From JBQTIU01 sp052387815 (GTDB lineage: Bacteria; Pseudomonadota; Alphaproteobacteria; CACIAM-22H2): a DNA stretch of 64,000 nt. A model generated the notes under the pieces. It was given only the letters and a program-made list of their open reading frames with translations. It was not told the origin of the DNA and made no database searches. The position numbers and the translations under genes are program-made. The first letter of the stretch is position 1. Every line of letters starts with the position of its first letter. The DNA is taken from contig JBQTIU010000057.1 in the NCBI GenBank assembly GCA_052387815.1, forward strand, positions 7,695-71,694, given 5' to 3'. Below, piece by piece: positions 18,599-27,311 of the stretch.

Positions 18599-19810
18599 AT
18601 GGTCACTCCTTCCGGCAAGCCCTCGACCGGCCAGCCCATCGCTCGCCCGGCCCCGCCGCTTGCGTTCAACGACCTCGGCGCCCAGCGCCGGCGCCTCGGG
18701 TCCCGCATCGAGGCCGCGCTCGGCCGCGTCATCGACCACGGCCGCTATATCCTGGGGCCGGAAGTGGCCGAGCTCGAAGGGCGGCTCGCCGCTTTCTGCG
18801 GCGCCCGCCACGCGCTCGGCTGCGCCAACGGGACCGATGCGCTCGTGCTCGCCTTGCGCGCCAAACGGGTGGGGCCGGGCGATGCCGTGTTCGTGCCGAG
18901 CTTCACCTTTGCCGCCACGGCCGAGGCCGTGGCCTCGGTCGGCGCCACCCCGGTGTTCGCCGACGTGGCTCCCGCGAGCTTCAACCTCGACCCCGCGAGC
19001 CTCGAGGCGGCGGTGGATTCGGCGCGGCGGCTCGCCCTCAAGCCCACGGCGGTGATCGCGGTCGACCTCTACGGCCACCCGGCCGACTACGACGCCATCG
19101 CGGCCGTCGCCTCCGCCCATGGGCTATGGATCCTGGCCGACGCCGCGCAAAGCTTCGGCGCCAGCTACAAGGGATTGCGGGTCGGGGGCATCGGGCCGGT
19201 CACGACCACGAGCTTTTATCCCTCGAAGCCGCTCGGCTGCTACGGCGACGGCGGCGCCGTGTTCACCGACGATCCCGACCTGGCGCGCGCCATATCCTCG
19301 CTGCGCGACCACGGCCGCGGCGCCGAAAAATACGGCCACGTTCGCATCGGCATGAACAGCCGCCTCGATACGATCCAGGCCGCGATCCTGATCGAGAAGC
19401 TGGCGATCTTCGAGGACGAGATCGCCGTCCGCCGGCGCATCGCCGAGCGCTACAATGCCTTGCTTCACGACGCCGTGCGGGTGCCGCGGTCCAACCCCGG
19501 CGCGCACTCGGTGTGGGCGCAGTACACGATCCTCCTCGATCGCCGCGATGAGGTCGCCGCCCGGCTCGCGGGCGAAGGCATCCCGACCGCGATCCACTAC
19601 CCGGTCCCGCTGCATCTTCAGCCCGCCTTTGCCCACTGCCCAGTCGCCGCCGGAGGCCTCGGGACGGCGGAGCGGCTGGCGCGAAGCGTACTCAGCCTGC
19701 CCATGCATCCCTACCTCGAGGAAGCGACCCAAGACCGCATCGTCGAAGCGCTGCGCCGGGCGCTCGCCACGACGATCGGCGCGGACGATCGTTCGACCGG
19801 CCGCTCGTGA
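18599..19810 (+). CDS. DegT/DnrJ/EryC1/StrS family PLP sugar aminotransferase
   Basis: A 403-residue nucleotide-sugar aminotransferase. The PLP lysine lies in TTTSFYPSKPLGCYGDGGAV, preceded by LADAAQSFGASY. NRLDTIQAAIL-type family segments (NSRLDTIQAAILIEKL) and the C-terminal HYPVPLHLQPAF are present. The frame is open for about 2.6 kb upstream, but that part is antisense to wecB and gmhA and is not coding. The ATG at 18599 is the plausible start. With wecB-type epimerase nearby, a diacetamido-uronic acid route (WbpE-like) is possible but unproven. Confidence 0.92.
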   Translation: MVTPSGKPSTGQPIARPAPPLAFNDLGAQRRRLGSRIEAALGRVIDHGRYILGPEVAELEGRLAAFCGARHALGCANGTDALVLALRAKRVGPGDAVFVPSFTFAATAEAVASVGATPVFADVAPASFNLDPASLEAAVDSARRLALKPTAVIAVDLYGHPADYDAIAAVASAHGLWILADAAQSFGASYKGLRVGGIGPVTTTSFYPSKPLGCYGDGGAVFTDDPDLARAISSLRDHGRGAEKYGHVRIGMNSRLDTIQAAILIEKLAIFEDEIAVRRRIAERYNALLHDAVRVPRSNPGAHSVWAQYTILLDRRDEVAARLAGEGIPTAIHYPVPLHLQPAFAHCPVAAGGLGTAERLARSVLSLPMHPYLEEATQDRIVEALRRALATTIGADDRSTGRS

Positions 19811-19844
19811 CCCCGCTTCCCCCGTTGCACCGCTTCGACGCTCG

Positions 19845-20795
19845 ATGATCGCCCTCGCCGATATCCGCGCCGCCGCCCAGCGCATCGCTCCCTACGTGCG
19901 CCGCACGCCGCTCATCCATGCCTCTCCCGTCAAGACGCCGGCAAGCCCGCACGGGGCCTTGTCGCTGAAGCTCGAATCGCTGCAGGTGACCGGCTCGTTC
20001 AAGCCGCGCGGGGCGATCAACAAGCTGCTGTCGCTGCCGCGGGCCGAGGCGGCGCGCGGCATCGTCACCGCCTCGGGCGGCAATCACGGCCTCGGCGTCG
20101 CCTATGCCGGGGCGGTGGCCAAGGTGCCGGCCATCATCTACCTGCCCGAAAACGTGCCGGCGGCGAAGGTCGCCAAGCTCCAGAGCTGGGGCGCCCGCGT
20201 CGTGATCGAGGGCGAGGTGTGGGACGACAGCAACCGCGCCGCGCTTGCCGCCGCCGCGCGCGAGGGGTTCGCCTATTTCCATCCCTTCGCCGATCCGGCG
20301 GTGATTGCCGGCCAGGGCACGGTCGGGCTGGAAATCCTCGCCGACGCGCCGCATCTCGACACCCTCGCGGTGGCGATCGGGGGCGGCGGTCTGATCTCCG
20401 GCATCGCGCTCGCCGCGCGGTCGATCAAGCCGTCGATCCGCGTCATCGGCGTCGAGCCGGTCGGCGCGCCGACCCTCTACGAGAGCCTCAAGGCGGGAAA
20501 ACTGGTCGAGCTCGACGCCATCCGCACCGCGGCCGGCACGCTCGCCCCGCGCCAGAGCGCGGCGATCAACCTCGACCTCATCTCGCGGCACGTCGAGGAG
20601 ATCGTACTGGTCAGCGACGAAGAGATGCGCCGGGCGGCGCGCTGGCTGTGGTTCGAGCTCGGCGTCGCGGCCGAGATGGGCGGGGCGGCCGCCCTCGCCG
20701 CCCTCCTCGCCGGCAAGTACCGCCCGGGCGCGGGCGAGACCATCTGCGCCTTGGTGTGCGGCGCCGGCACCGACGGCAGCGAGGCGTCCGGCTGA
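19845..20795 (+). CDS. Threonine dehydratase-like PLP enzyme
   Basis: A 316-residue fold-type II PLP enzyme of the IlvA/TdcB/EutB group without a regulatory ACT domain. The Schiff-base lysine is in LQVTGSFKPRGAINKLL. The phosphate- and substrate-binding segments ASGGNHGLGVAYAG and IGGGGLISGIALAA follow. It starts 34 bases after the aminotransferase and may be co-transcribed with it. Substrates could be threonine, serine or a hydroxy-diaminobutyrate as in EutB. The nearby deacylase hints at the latter, but other ectoine genes are missing. Confidence 0.88.
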   Translation: MIALADIRAAAQRIAPYVRRTPLIHASPVKTPASPHGALSLKLESLQVTGSFKPRGAINKLLSLPRAEAARGIVTASGGNHGLGVAYAGAVAKVPAIIYLPENVPAAKVAKLQSWGARVVIEGEVWDDSNRAALAAAAREGFAYFHPFADPAVIAGQGTVGLEILADAPHLDTLAVAIGGGGLISGIALAARSIKPSIRVIGVEPVGAPTLYESLKAGKLVELDAIRTAAGTLAPRQSAAINLDLISRHVEEIVLVSDEEMRRAARWLWFELGVAAEMGGAAALAALLAGKYRPGAGETICALVCGAGTDGSEASG

Positions 20796-20800
20796 AGCCG

Positions 20801-20829
20801 AACCCCCCGCGCCCCGCGCGCCGGGGGTT
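20801..20829. terminator. Bidirectional hairpin between convergent genes
   Basis: Arms AACCCCC and GGGGGTT enclose a GC-rich loop between the convergent dehydratase (ends 20795) and deacylase (ends 20842) genes. There is no long T run, so termination would rely on the GC-rich stem. The position between two convergent stops supports the role. Confidence 0.5.
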
Positions 20830-20841
20830 GGATCGCCGGCC

Positions 20842-21855
20842 CTAATCCGCCTCGTAAGGGTTGAGCACGACGGCCACGCAGTTGCCGCGCACGGCGAGCC
20901 CCGGCGCGCGGCGGCAGAACAACAGGCCGGAGCGTTGGTAATAGGCGCGTTCGGGCTCGCGGCCGGGATCGTCGAGGAAGTTGATGCAGCCCGCCGCCTC
21001 GCCCTTCCTGACCTCGGTCAACAGCTTGTGGAACGGCTCGTAGATGCCGTTGGCCGGCGCGTAGACGTACGACTCGCCGTCGAGGATCCGCATCAGCCGC
21101 GTCGCGGGCGAGCCTTCCTTCTTGCCTCTGGGGGGCGCGAGCACGCCGAGATGCTCGAGCACGTTGTAGACGCCGGTTTCGCAGATGCGCAGGCCCTCGA
21201 GCGACACCGCGCCGGCGCTGCCGAGTTCGGAGCCGACGACGATCAGGCCGCGCTTGAGCGCGGCCGCCGCCGAGGTGCGCGGCTCGCCGAGCGTGTCCAT
21301 GACCACGGTCAACGGGGCGCCGAATGCCAGCACCGCCTCAAGCGTCTTCCTGCGCAGGACCGGATCGTCGGGACGCTGCATCATCGCGCTCGGCACGATG
21401 TCGAGCGACGTGCCGCCCGAATGCAGATCCATGAACGCATCGCACATCGCGAACAGCACGCTGTCGATGTAGTGCGAAATCTGGTCGGTCGGCGTGCCGC
21501 GCGGGTCACCGGGGAAGGTGCGGTTCATGTTCTTGCCGTCGGCGGCAGAGACACGCCGTCCGGCGACCACCGCCGGCAGGTTGGCCGCGGGCAGGACGAT
21601 CAGCCGCCCCCGCACCCGCTGGGGATCGAGGCCGCGGACGAGCCGCCCGAGCACGATCGGGCCTTCGTATTCGTCGCCGTGGTTGCCGCCCATCAACAGC
21701 ACGCTCGGGCCCGTGCCGTTCTTGATCACGGCGATCGGGATCGGGATTACGCCCCAGGCGTCGGTGTGGGGCGAGAACGGCAGATTGAGGAACGAGATCT
21801 GCCGGCCGTTCTTATTGTAGACGATGTCGGTGAATATCGGCGACTTCACGGCCAT
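20842..21855 (-). CDS. Succinylglutamate desuccinylase/aspartoacylase family deacylase
   Basis: A 337-residue zinc amidohydrolase of the AstE/AspA (M14-like) family. Zinc ligands are in GGNHGDEYEGP (His and Glu), with the third ligand in FMDLHSGGTS. The family removes acyl groups from amino acids; DoeB deacetylates N-acetyl-diaminobutyrate. It is the last gene of the run starting at 34876, directly downstream of the importer cassette 2. A role in deacylating an imported N-acyl compound is a reasonable inference, but the substrate is unknown. Confidence 0.87.
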   Translation of the reverse strand: MAVKSPIFTDIVYNKNGRQISFLNLPFSPHTDAWGVIPIPIAVIKNGTGPSVLLMGGNHGDEYEGPIVLGRLVRGLDPQRVRGRLIVLPAANLPAVVAGRRVSAADGKNMNRTFPGDPRGTPTDQISHYIDSVLFAMCDAFMDLHSGGTSLDIVPSAMMQRPDDPVLRRKTLEAVLAFGAPLTVVMDTLGEPRTSAAAALKRGLIVVGSELGSAGAVSLEGLRICETGVYNVLEHLGVLAPPRGKKEGSPATRLMRILDGESYVYAPANGIYEPFHKLLTEVRKGEAAGCINFLDDPGREPERAYYQRSGLLFCRRAPGLAVRGNCVAVVLNPYEAD

Positions 21856-22001
21856 GGGACGGCGCCCCCCTGCCTGGCTCGGTGGATACGGCCTCGATGG
21901 CGGCCGGCGGCGCGCGCCCTAAGGCTTGCCCCCTCGATGCGATCGCTCCGCTCACCCTCTGCGCGCGCAGGGGGCGAGCGGACACCGGCGCCAATCGGAG
22001 T

Positions 22002-22796
22002 TTAGAACACCGGCAGTTCGGGCAGCTTCTGGCCCGCCCATTTCTCGAACAGCGCATTGAGGTCGCCGTTCAGCTTGTGGAAGTAGATGAACGTGTTCAC
22101 CCATTGCAGCAGGTCCTGCTCGTGACGGCGCACGCCGATCGCGCCGGGCGAGACGCGGATCGGGAACTTGGTCTCCAGGTTCTTGGCCGGGTTCTTCCTG
22201 GCGATCTCGACGGCCAGGAGGTCGGCGGTGGCGATGATGTCGACCTGGCCGGAGATCAGGGCGGCCGTGGTCGTGGCGTCGTCCTCGAAGCGGGTCAGCT
22301 GGCTCCCCGCCGGCGCCAACCGCGTGAAGTCCACGTCCTGGGTGGTGCCGCGGGTGATCCCGACCTTGAAGCCCCTGGTCTCGGCCATGTTCGTGATCTT
22401 CTTGTCCTTGGGGCCCATCACCACCAGGCTCAGCGCCACGTAGGGGATCGAGAAGGACACCGACAGCGCGCGCTGCGGCGTGATGCCGAAGGTGGCGACC
22501 ACGATATCGACCTTGTTGGTGAGCAGGAACGGAATGCGATTGGGCCCCGTCAGCGGCACGATCTCGAGCTCGACCCCGAGATCCTTGGCGATCAGCTTGG
22601 CGACGTCGACGTCGTAGCCGTCGGGCTTCTGGTCCTTGTCGGTGAGGCCATAGGGCGGCACGCCGAGGTCGATGCCGATCAGCACTTTCTTGCGCTTGAT
22701 GATGTCATCGAGGCTCGCCGCGGACGCGGCAGCCGGCGCCAGCGCCATGACGGCGGCGGCGAGAAGCGAAACGAGCGATCCGGTTATGCGTGTCAT
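22002..22796 (-). CDS. Periplasmic solute-binding protein (SBP family 3), cassette 2
   Basis: A 264-residue secreted binding protein. The signal peptide is about 1-26, with cleavage after ASAAS. Family 3 features include IGIDLGVPPYGLTDKDQKPD and LGVELEIVPLTGPNRIPFLL. The segment TGPNRIPFLL parallels TAPNRIPALL in the cassette 1 protein, so the two are paralogues and may bind related ligands. It lies downstream of its ATPase, unlike cassette 1 where the binding protein comes first. Confidence 0.92.
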   Translation of the reverse strand: MTRITGSLVSLLAAAVMALAPAAASAASLDDIIKRKKVLIGIDLGVPPYGLTDKDQKPDGYDVDVAKLIAKDLGVELEIVPLTGPNRIPFLLTNKVDIVVATFGITPQRALSVSFSIPYVALSLVVMGPKDKKITNMAETRGFKVGITRGTTQDVDFTRLAPAGSQLTRFEDDATTTAALISGQVDIIATADLLAVEIARKNPAKNLETKFPIRVSPGAIGVRRHEQDLLQWVNTFIYFHKLNGDLNALFEKWAGQKLPELPVF

Positions 22797-22829
22797 GTTG
22801 TCCTCCTTACGTTGGTGGCATGAAATCGT

Positions 22830-23558
22830 TCACAGGACGGAGCCGATGAAGGTTTCCAGCTCCGCCGTCTTCGGGCTCGCGAAGATCTCGGCCGGCGGGC
22901 CCGACTCCCAGACCCGCCCCTGATGCATGAACACGACCTTGTCGGCGACGTTGCGCGCGAACCCCATCTCGTGGGTGACGAGGATCATGGTCATGCCCTG
23001 GCGCGCCAGATCCTCGAGCACCTTGAGCACCTCGCCGATCAGCTCCGGGTCGAGCGCCGAGGTGATCTCGTCGAACAGCATCACCTTGGGCGCCATCGCC
23101 AGCGAACGCGCGATGGCGACGCGCTGCTGCTGCCCGCCGGAGAGTTCGTCGGGATAGGCATCGATCTTGTCCTCGAGGCCGACCTGGCGCAGCACCTCGT
23201 GGGCGATCGCCCGGGCTTCGGCGAGCGGCATCTTCTTCACCACCGTGGGCGCCAGCGTGATGTTGCGCTCCACGCTCAGATGCGGAAACAGGTTGTAGCT
23301 CTGGAAGACGATGCCGACCTTCTGCCGCAGCGCCCGCAGATCCGCGGCGGCCGAATTGACCACGTCGCCGTCGACCCGGATCTCGCCGGCCTGGATCGGC
23401 TCGAGCCCGTTGATGCAGCGCAGGAGCGTGCTCTTGCCCGAGCCGCTGCGGCCGATGATCGCCGCCACCTCGCCGGCCTCGATCTCCAGCGACACGTCCC
23501 TGAGCACGGCGAGCTTCCCGAAGCTCTTATGGACCCTGGCTATCCGAATGACCGACAT
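22830..23558 (-). CDS. Polar amino-acid-type ABC importer ATPase, cassette 2
   Basis: A 242-residue GlnQ-like ATPase with Walker A GRSGSGKST, signature LSGGQQQR, Walker B KVMLFDEITSALDP and H-loop LVTHEMGF. The start is at MSVIRIARVHKSFGK (23558), because the upstream extension is Arg-rich and overlaps the permease. It overlaps the permease gene by 32 bases, exactly as in cassette 1. It is highly similar to the cassette 1 ATPase in length and motifs. Confidence 0.93.
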   Translation of the reverse strand: MSVIRIARVHKSFGKLAVLRDVSLEIEAGEVAAIIGRSGSGKSTLLRCINGLEPIQAGEIRVDGDVVNSAAADLRALRQKVGIVFQSYNLFPHLSVERNITLAPTVVKKMPLAEARAIAHEVLRQVGLEDKIDAYPDELSGGQQQRVAIARSLAMAPKVMLFDEITSALDPELIGEVLKVLEDLARQGMTMILVTHEMGFARNVADKVVFMHQGRVWESGPPAEIFASPKTAELETFIGSVL

Positions 23559-24210
23559 GGAGTCTCCGTTCGAGCCGCCGGGCGAGGGCCGACAGCGGAA
23601 AGCATAACGAAAAATACAGCGCCGCAACCACCATGAACACGACGAAGGGCTCGAACGTCGCGTTGTTGATGATCTGCCCGGCGCGGGTCAATTCGATATA
23701 GCCGACGATCGAGGCGAGCGACGTGTTCTTCACGACCTGGACGAGGAACCCGACCGTCGGCGGAATGGCGATGCGCGCCGCCTGCGGCAGGATCACGTAG
23801 CGCATCTGCTGCAGGAAGCCGAGGCCGAGCGACGCCGAGGCCTCCCACTGCGCCTTCACAATCGCCTGGATGCAGCCGCGCCAGATCTCGCCGAGGAAGG
23901 CAGCGGCATAGAGCGTGAGCGCGACACTCGCCGCCGCCAGCGCCGGCACGTCGTAGCCCATGATGCCGAAGCCGAAATAGACGATGAAGATCTGCATCAG
24001 CAAGGGCGTGCCTTGGAAGAGCTGGATGTAGCCGAAGGCGAGATACGGCATGAGCCGGCCCGCAAGCCTGCGCCCCGGCAGGACCCGCGCGACGGCGATG
24101 ACGAAGCCGATCGCGCCGCCGCCGCAGAAGGCGATCAGCGATAGCATGATCGTCCATCGCGTCGCCAGGACCAGGTAAAAGAACTCGCCGGTCGAAAAAT
24201 CGCGGATCAC
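23527..24210 (-). CDS. ABC importer permease of HisMQ type, cassette 2 (second permease)
   Basis: A 227-residue permease starting with GTG (VIRDFSTGEFFYLVLATRW). Spans and the EAA loop EASASLGLGFLQQMRYVILP match the cassette 1 second permease. The GTG overlaps the stop of the first permease (GTGA), and the 3' end overlaps the ATPase gene. A much longer open frame upstream is antisense-like and was rejected. Confidence 0.9.
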   Translation of the reverse strand: MIRDFSTGEFFYLVLATRWTIMLSLIAFCGGGAIGFVIAVARVLPGRRLAGRLMPYLAFGYIQLFQGTPLLMQIFIVYFGFGIMGYDVPALAAASVALTLYAAAFLGEIWRGCIQAIVKAQWEASASLGLGFLQQMRYVILPQAARIAIPPTVGFLVQVVKNTSLASIVGYIELTRAGQIINNATFEPFVVFMVVAALYFSLCFPLSALARRLERRLHVGHSDSQGP

Positions 24211-25046
24211 GGCGGCGCCTCCCCGCGCTGTCCGCCCACGGCGCCGGGCGAGCCATCGACCGCCCCGACCCCGGCCCGCCCCCGTCGACGGGCCGGGGCA
24301 AAGGCGTGCGCGCGCAGGAGGTCTCCTCCCCCCTCGCGCGAGCGGCCGACGCCGGGGGCGACATCCCCTCGACGCGAACCCCGCCGGTGGCGCCGGAAGG
24401 CGACCGCGTGAATGGCATGGAACAAGGCGCGAAACATCAGCGCCAGCCCGAGATACATGAAGGTGATGACGAAATAGATCTCGAAGCTGCGATAGGTGCG
24501 CGACTGCAGGAAATGGGCGGCGAAGGTCAGCTCCTCGGCGGAAATCTGCGAGACCACGCTCGAGGCCAGCATCAGGAGCACGAACTGGCTGGCGAGCGCC
24601 GGATAGACGATCTTGAGCGCCGGAAACATGACGATGTAGCGGATCACGTGCAGCTTCGACAGGCCCAGCGACAGCCCGGCCTCGATCTGGCCCTTCGGGA
24701 TCGCCTCGATGCCGGCGCGCACGATCTCGGTCGAATAGGCGCCGAGATTCATGACCATGGTGCCGAGCGCCGCCTGGCCGGCGGTCATTTTCACGCCGAT
24801 GCTGGGCAGGCCGAAAAAGACGATGAAGAGCTGGACCAGGAACGGCGTGTTGCGGATCGCCTCGACATAGGCGCCCGCGATCCAGCGCAGCGGCTTCACG
24901 CTCGAGGTCCGCGCCAGCGCGCCGAGGATGCCCACGCCGAGCCCGAGAGCGATCGCCGTCAGCGACAGCTTGGTGGTGAGCCAAGCCCCGAACAGCAGCG
25001 CGTCGATATTGTCGAAGACGACGCCGAACTGGAATTCGTAAGTCAC
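24207..25046 (-). CDS. ABC importer permease of HisMQ type, cassette 2 (first permease), with C-terminal extension
   Basis: A 279-residue permease starting with GTG (TYEFQFGVVFDNIDALLFG follows). YVEAIRNTPFLVQLF and the EAA loop EAGLSLGLSKLHVIRYIVMF are conserved. The protein has about 55 extra residues after the last span, rich in Arg and Gly, absent from the cassette 1 paralogue (223 residues). The extension may reflect loss of an original stop rather than a functional domain. It starts 17 bases after the LivK-type gene. Confidence 0.88.
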   Translation of the reverse strand: MTYEFQFGVVFDNIDALLFGAWLTTKLSLTAIALGLGVGILGALARTSSVKPLRWIAGAYVEAIRNTPFLVQLFIVFFGLPSIGVKMTAGQAALGTMVMNLGAYSTEIVRAGIEAIPKGQIEAGLSLGLSKLHVIRYIVMFPALKIVYPALASQFVLLMLASSVVSQISAEELTFAAHFLQSRTYRSFEIYFVITFMYLGLALMFRALFHAIHAVAFRRHRRGSRRGDVAPGVGRSREGGGDLLRAHAFAPARRRGRAGVGAVDGSPGAVGGQRGEAPP

Positions 25047-25063
25047 GCCTCAGGCCCCGCTCG

Positions 25064-26272
25064 TCAGCCGCCGATGATGCCTCCGAACGGTATCCACTGC
25101 TTGCCGTCGAAGCGGATCAACTGGCCCTGTCCCAGCGGCTCGAAATCGTCCGGGCCGGTGTCGATCTTGATGCCGGGCAACAGCATCGGCACCGTCAAGT
25201 CCTTGATGCCTGCCGCCTGCCGCATCACGTTTTCGCGGCTGAGGTCGTCGCCGGATTGGCGCAGGACATGCTCCAGGGTCTTGGCGGCGATATAGCCGTA
25301 GGCGTTCAAGGTTTCGGAAAGGTTGCCGTCGGGGTAGTACTTCTTCATGAAGGCGACCCACTCCTTGTAATCGGCGCCGTCATGCCAGACCGCCGCGCTG
25401 GGGTCCTTGAAGTACTGGAACGAAATGACGCCCACGGCCTTGTCCGGACCGGCGGGGGTCAAGACCGCGGCCACGGAATTGGACACGCTGTTGAGGAAAT
25501 GGGTCGGCTTCCAGTCGATGTCGTGCGCCTTGCGGATCGCCATGGCGGCGAATTTCGGCGTCGTGATGTTGAGGAAGACGTTGGCGCCGCTCGCCTTCAG
25601 GCTGACGATCTGCGAATCGATGGTCGGATCCGTCACCTCGTAGGTGACCTGCGAGACGACCATCGACTTCGCCTTGTCGCCGAGCCCGTCGAGGAGACCC
25701 TTGAGGTAGTCCTTGCCGTAATCGTCGTTCTGGTAGAGGACGCCGATGCGCGCCCCGGCCATGCGCTCGAGGATGTACTTGGCGTAGATCTTGGCCTCGG
25801 TCTGGTAGCTCGGCACGAAGCCCATGGTCCACGGGAAGTTCTTGGGGTCGTTCCATTTCGTCGCCCCGGTGGCGGAGAAGAGTTGCGGCACCTGCTTGGC
25901 ATTGAGGTATCTGTGGACGGCCGAGTTGCCGGGGGTGCCGAGCAGCTGGAAGATCAGCAGCACCTCGTCCTGTTCGACCAGCCGGCGCACCTGTTCGACC
26001 GTCTTGGGCGGGCTGTAGCCGTCATCGAGGGTGATGAAGGTGATCTTGCGGCCGTTGATGCCGCCCTTTTCCTTGTTGAGCATCTCGAAATAGGCGGCTT
26101 CGACCCGGCCGATCGTCCCGTAGGCCGAGGCCGGGCCGCTGTAGGGCATGGTCTGGCCGATCCTGATCTCGGTGTCGCTGGCGCCGGGCCCGTATTTCTT
26201 CTGGGCCGCGGCCGGGCCCGCGGCCAGCGCCACAAGGGCGGCCGCGAGGAAGAGCGTCGGCAGTCTCGACAT
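25064..26272 (-). CDS. Branched-chain amino-acid-type ABC binding protein (LivK-like)
   Basis: A 402-residue periplasmic binding protein of the peripla_BP_6 type. The signal peptide is about 1-23 (MSRLPTLFLAAALVALAAGP, cleaved after AAAQ). Typical segments are IRIGQTMPYSGPASAYGTIG and GVLYQNDDYGKDYLKGLLDG. The start at 26272 has AGGGAGA upstream; the upstream in-frame extension lacks a signal sequence. It belongs with the LivM/LivH/LivG-like genes upstream. Ligands of this subgroup include branched amino acids, aromatic acids and dicarboxylates. Confidence 0.92.
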   Translation of the reverse strand: MSRLPTLFLAAALVALAAGPAAAQKKYGPGASDTEIRIGQTMPYSGPASAYGTIGRVEAAYFEMLNKEKGGINGRKITFITLDDGYSPPKTVEQVRRLVEQDEVLLIFQLLGTPGNSAVHRYLNAKQVPQLFSATGATKWNDPKNFPWTMGFVPSYQTEAKIYAKYILERMAGARIGVLYQNDDYGKDYLKGLLDGLGDKAKSMVVSQVTYEVTDPTIDSQIVSLKASGANVFLNITTPKFAAMAIRKAHDIDWKPTHFLNSVSNSVAAVLTPAGPDKAVGVISFQYFKDPSAAVWHDGADYKEWVAFMKKYYPDGNLSETLNAYGYIAAKTLEHVLRQSGDDLSRENVMRQAAGIKDLTVPMLLPGIKIDTGPDDFEPLGQGQLIRFDGKQWIPFGGIIGG

Positions 26273-26294
26273 GGGTGTCTCCCTTTCTTGGAGG

Positions 26295-27308
26295 TCAACG
26301 GCGGCCGGCATCGCCGGGGTTCGCGGCCGGCGGCGGAGCGGGGCGGCGGGCAAGGCGCGCCCAGGCGCTATGCACCAGGCCGGCGGCCCCGGCCGGCATT
26401 ATATACATGCAGAGGATCAGGACCACGCCGTAGATCGCCCACGGCGCCGCCTTCGACAGGCTGTCGGCGAGGTTGGGCACGAACTGGATGAACAGGCCGC
26501 CCCACACCGCCCCGGACAGCGAGGCCAGCCCGCCGACCACCACGCCGACGACAAAGCCCAGCGACACGAACACCGTGAAGCTGTCGGGGGCCACGAACTG
26601 GACGACGATCGCCGACAGCGCGCCGGCGATGCCGGTATACATGGCGCTCACCCCGAAGGTCAGCGACTTGAGATGCGCGGTGTTCACCCCCATGCAGGAG
26701 GCGGCGAGCGGATGGTCGCGGATCGCCACCATCGCGCGCCCGGTGCGCCCCTCGAGCAGGTTGCGGGCGAAGGCGAACATGAGCGCGGCGACGCCGAGCG
26801 TGAAGCAGTAGAGCCATTGGTCCTGGCTGAGGGGGAGGCCGAACGGCGCCTCGGGCTTGAGGACGACGATCCCCTGCACCCCGCCCGTCCACTCGGCGAG
26901 CGCCCGGTACTTGAGGAGCTGCGGCAGCGCCACCGCCAGCGCGAATGTGGCGAGCGCGAGGTACAGGCCCTCGAGCCGCAACGCCGGCAGGCCGAACAGG
27001 AACCCGGCGAGCAGGCACACCGCGCCGGCGGCCGGCAGGGTCGCGTAATAGGGCACGCCGAAGCGGTCCATGAGGATGGCCGCCGTGTAGGCGCCAAGCG
27101 CATAGAAGGCGCCGTGCCCGAGCGAAATCTGGCCGGTGTAGCCGGTCAAGAGGTTGAGCCCGAGGAGCGCGATCGCATAGACGAGCGCCATGGTGAGCTG
27201 GAACAGCCGGTAGTCGGACAGCAACAGCGGCACGAGCAGCGCGAAAGCGAGCACAGCCGCGAGGCCGGCCAGGCGCGCCGCCGCCGTCTCGATGATGGGC
27301 CAAGGCAT
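26295..27308 (-). CDS. Branched-chain-type ABC importer permease (LivM-like)
   Basis: A 337-residue inner-membrane permease with about ten spans. LivM-type features are LLTGYTGQISLGHGAFYALGAYTAAIL, broken here as LTGYTGQISLGHGAF and YALGAYTAAIL, and the cytoplasmic loop GRAMVAIRDHPLAASCMGVN. It ends 22 bases before livK. The C-terminus is a Pro/Ala-rich tail. Confidence 0.93.
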   Translation of the reverse strand: MPWPIIETAAARLAGLAAVLAFALLVPLLLSDYRLFQLTMALVYAIALLGLNLLTGYTGQISLGHGAFYALGAYTAAILMDRFGVPYYATLPAAGAVCLLAGFLFGLPALRLEGLYLALATFALAVALPQLLKYRALAEWTGGVQGIVVLKPEAPFGLPLSQDQWLYCFTLGVAALMFAFARNLLEGRTGRAMVAIRDHPLAASCMGVNTAHLKSLTFGVSAMYTGIAGALSAIVVQFVAPDSFTVFVSLGFVVGVVVGGLASLSGAVWGGLFIQFVPNLADSLSKAAPWAIYGVVLILCMYIMPAGAAGLVHSAWARLARRPAPPPAANPGDAGRR

Positions 27309-27311
27309 GGC

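Noticed and set aside
19845..25046. Ectoine/hydroxyectoine degradation cluster (EutB-like dehydratase, DoeB-like deacylase, importer)
   Set aside because: The ectoine hydrolase (DoeA/EutD), EutC and the transaminase are missing, and the dehydratase is on the opposite strand; kept only as an alternative in the gene notes.
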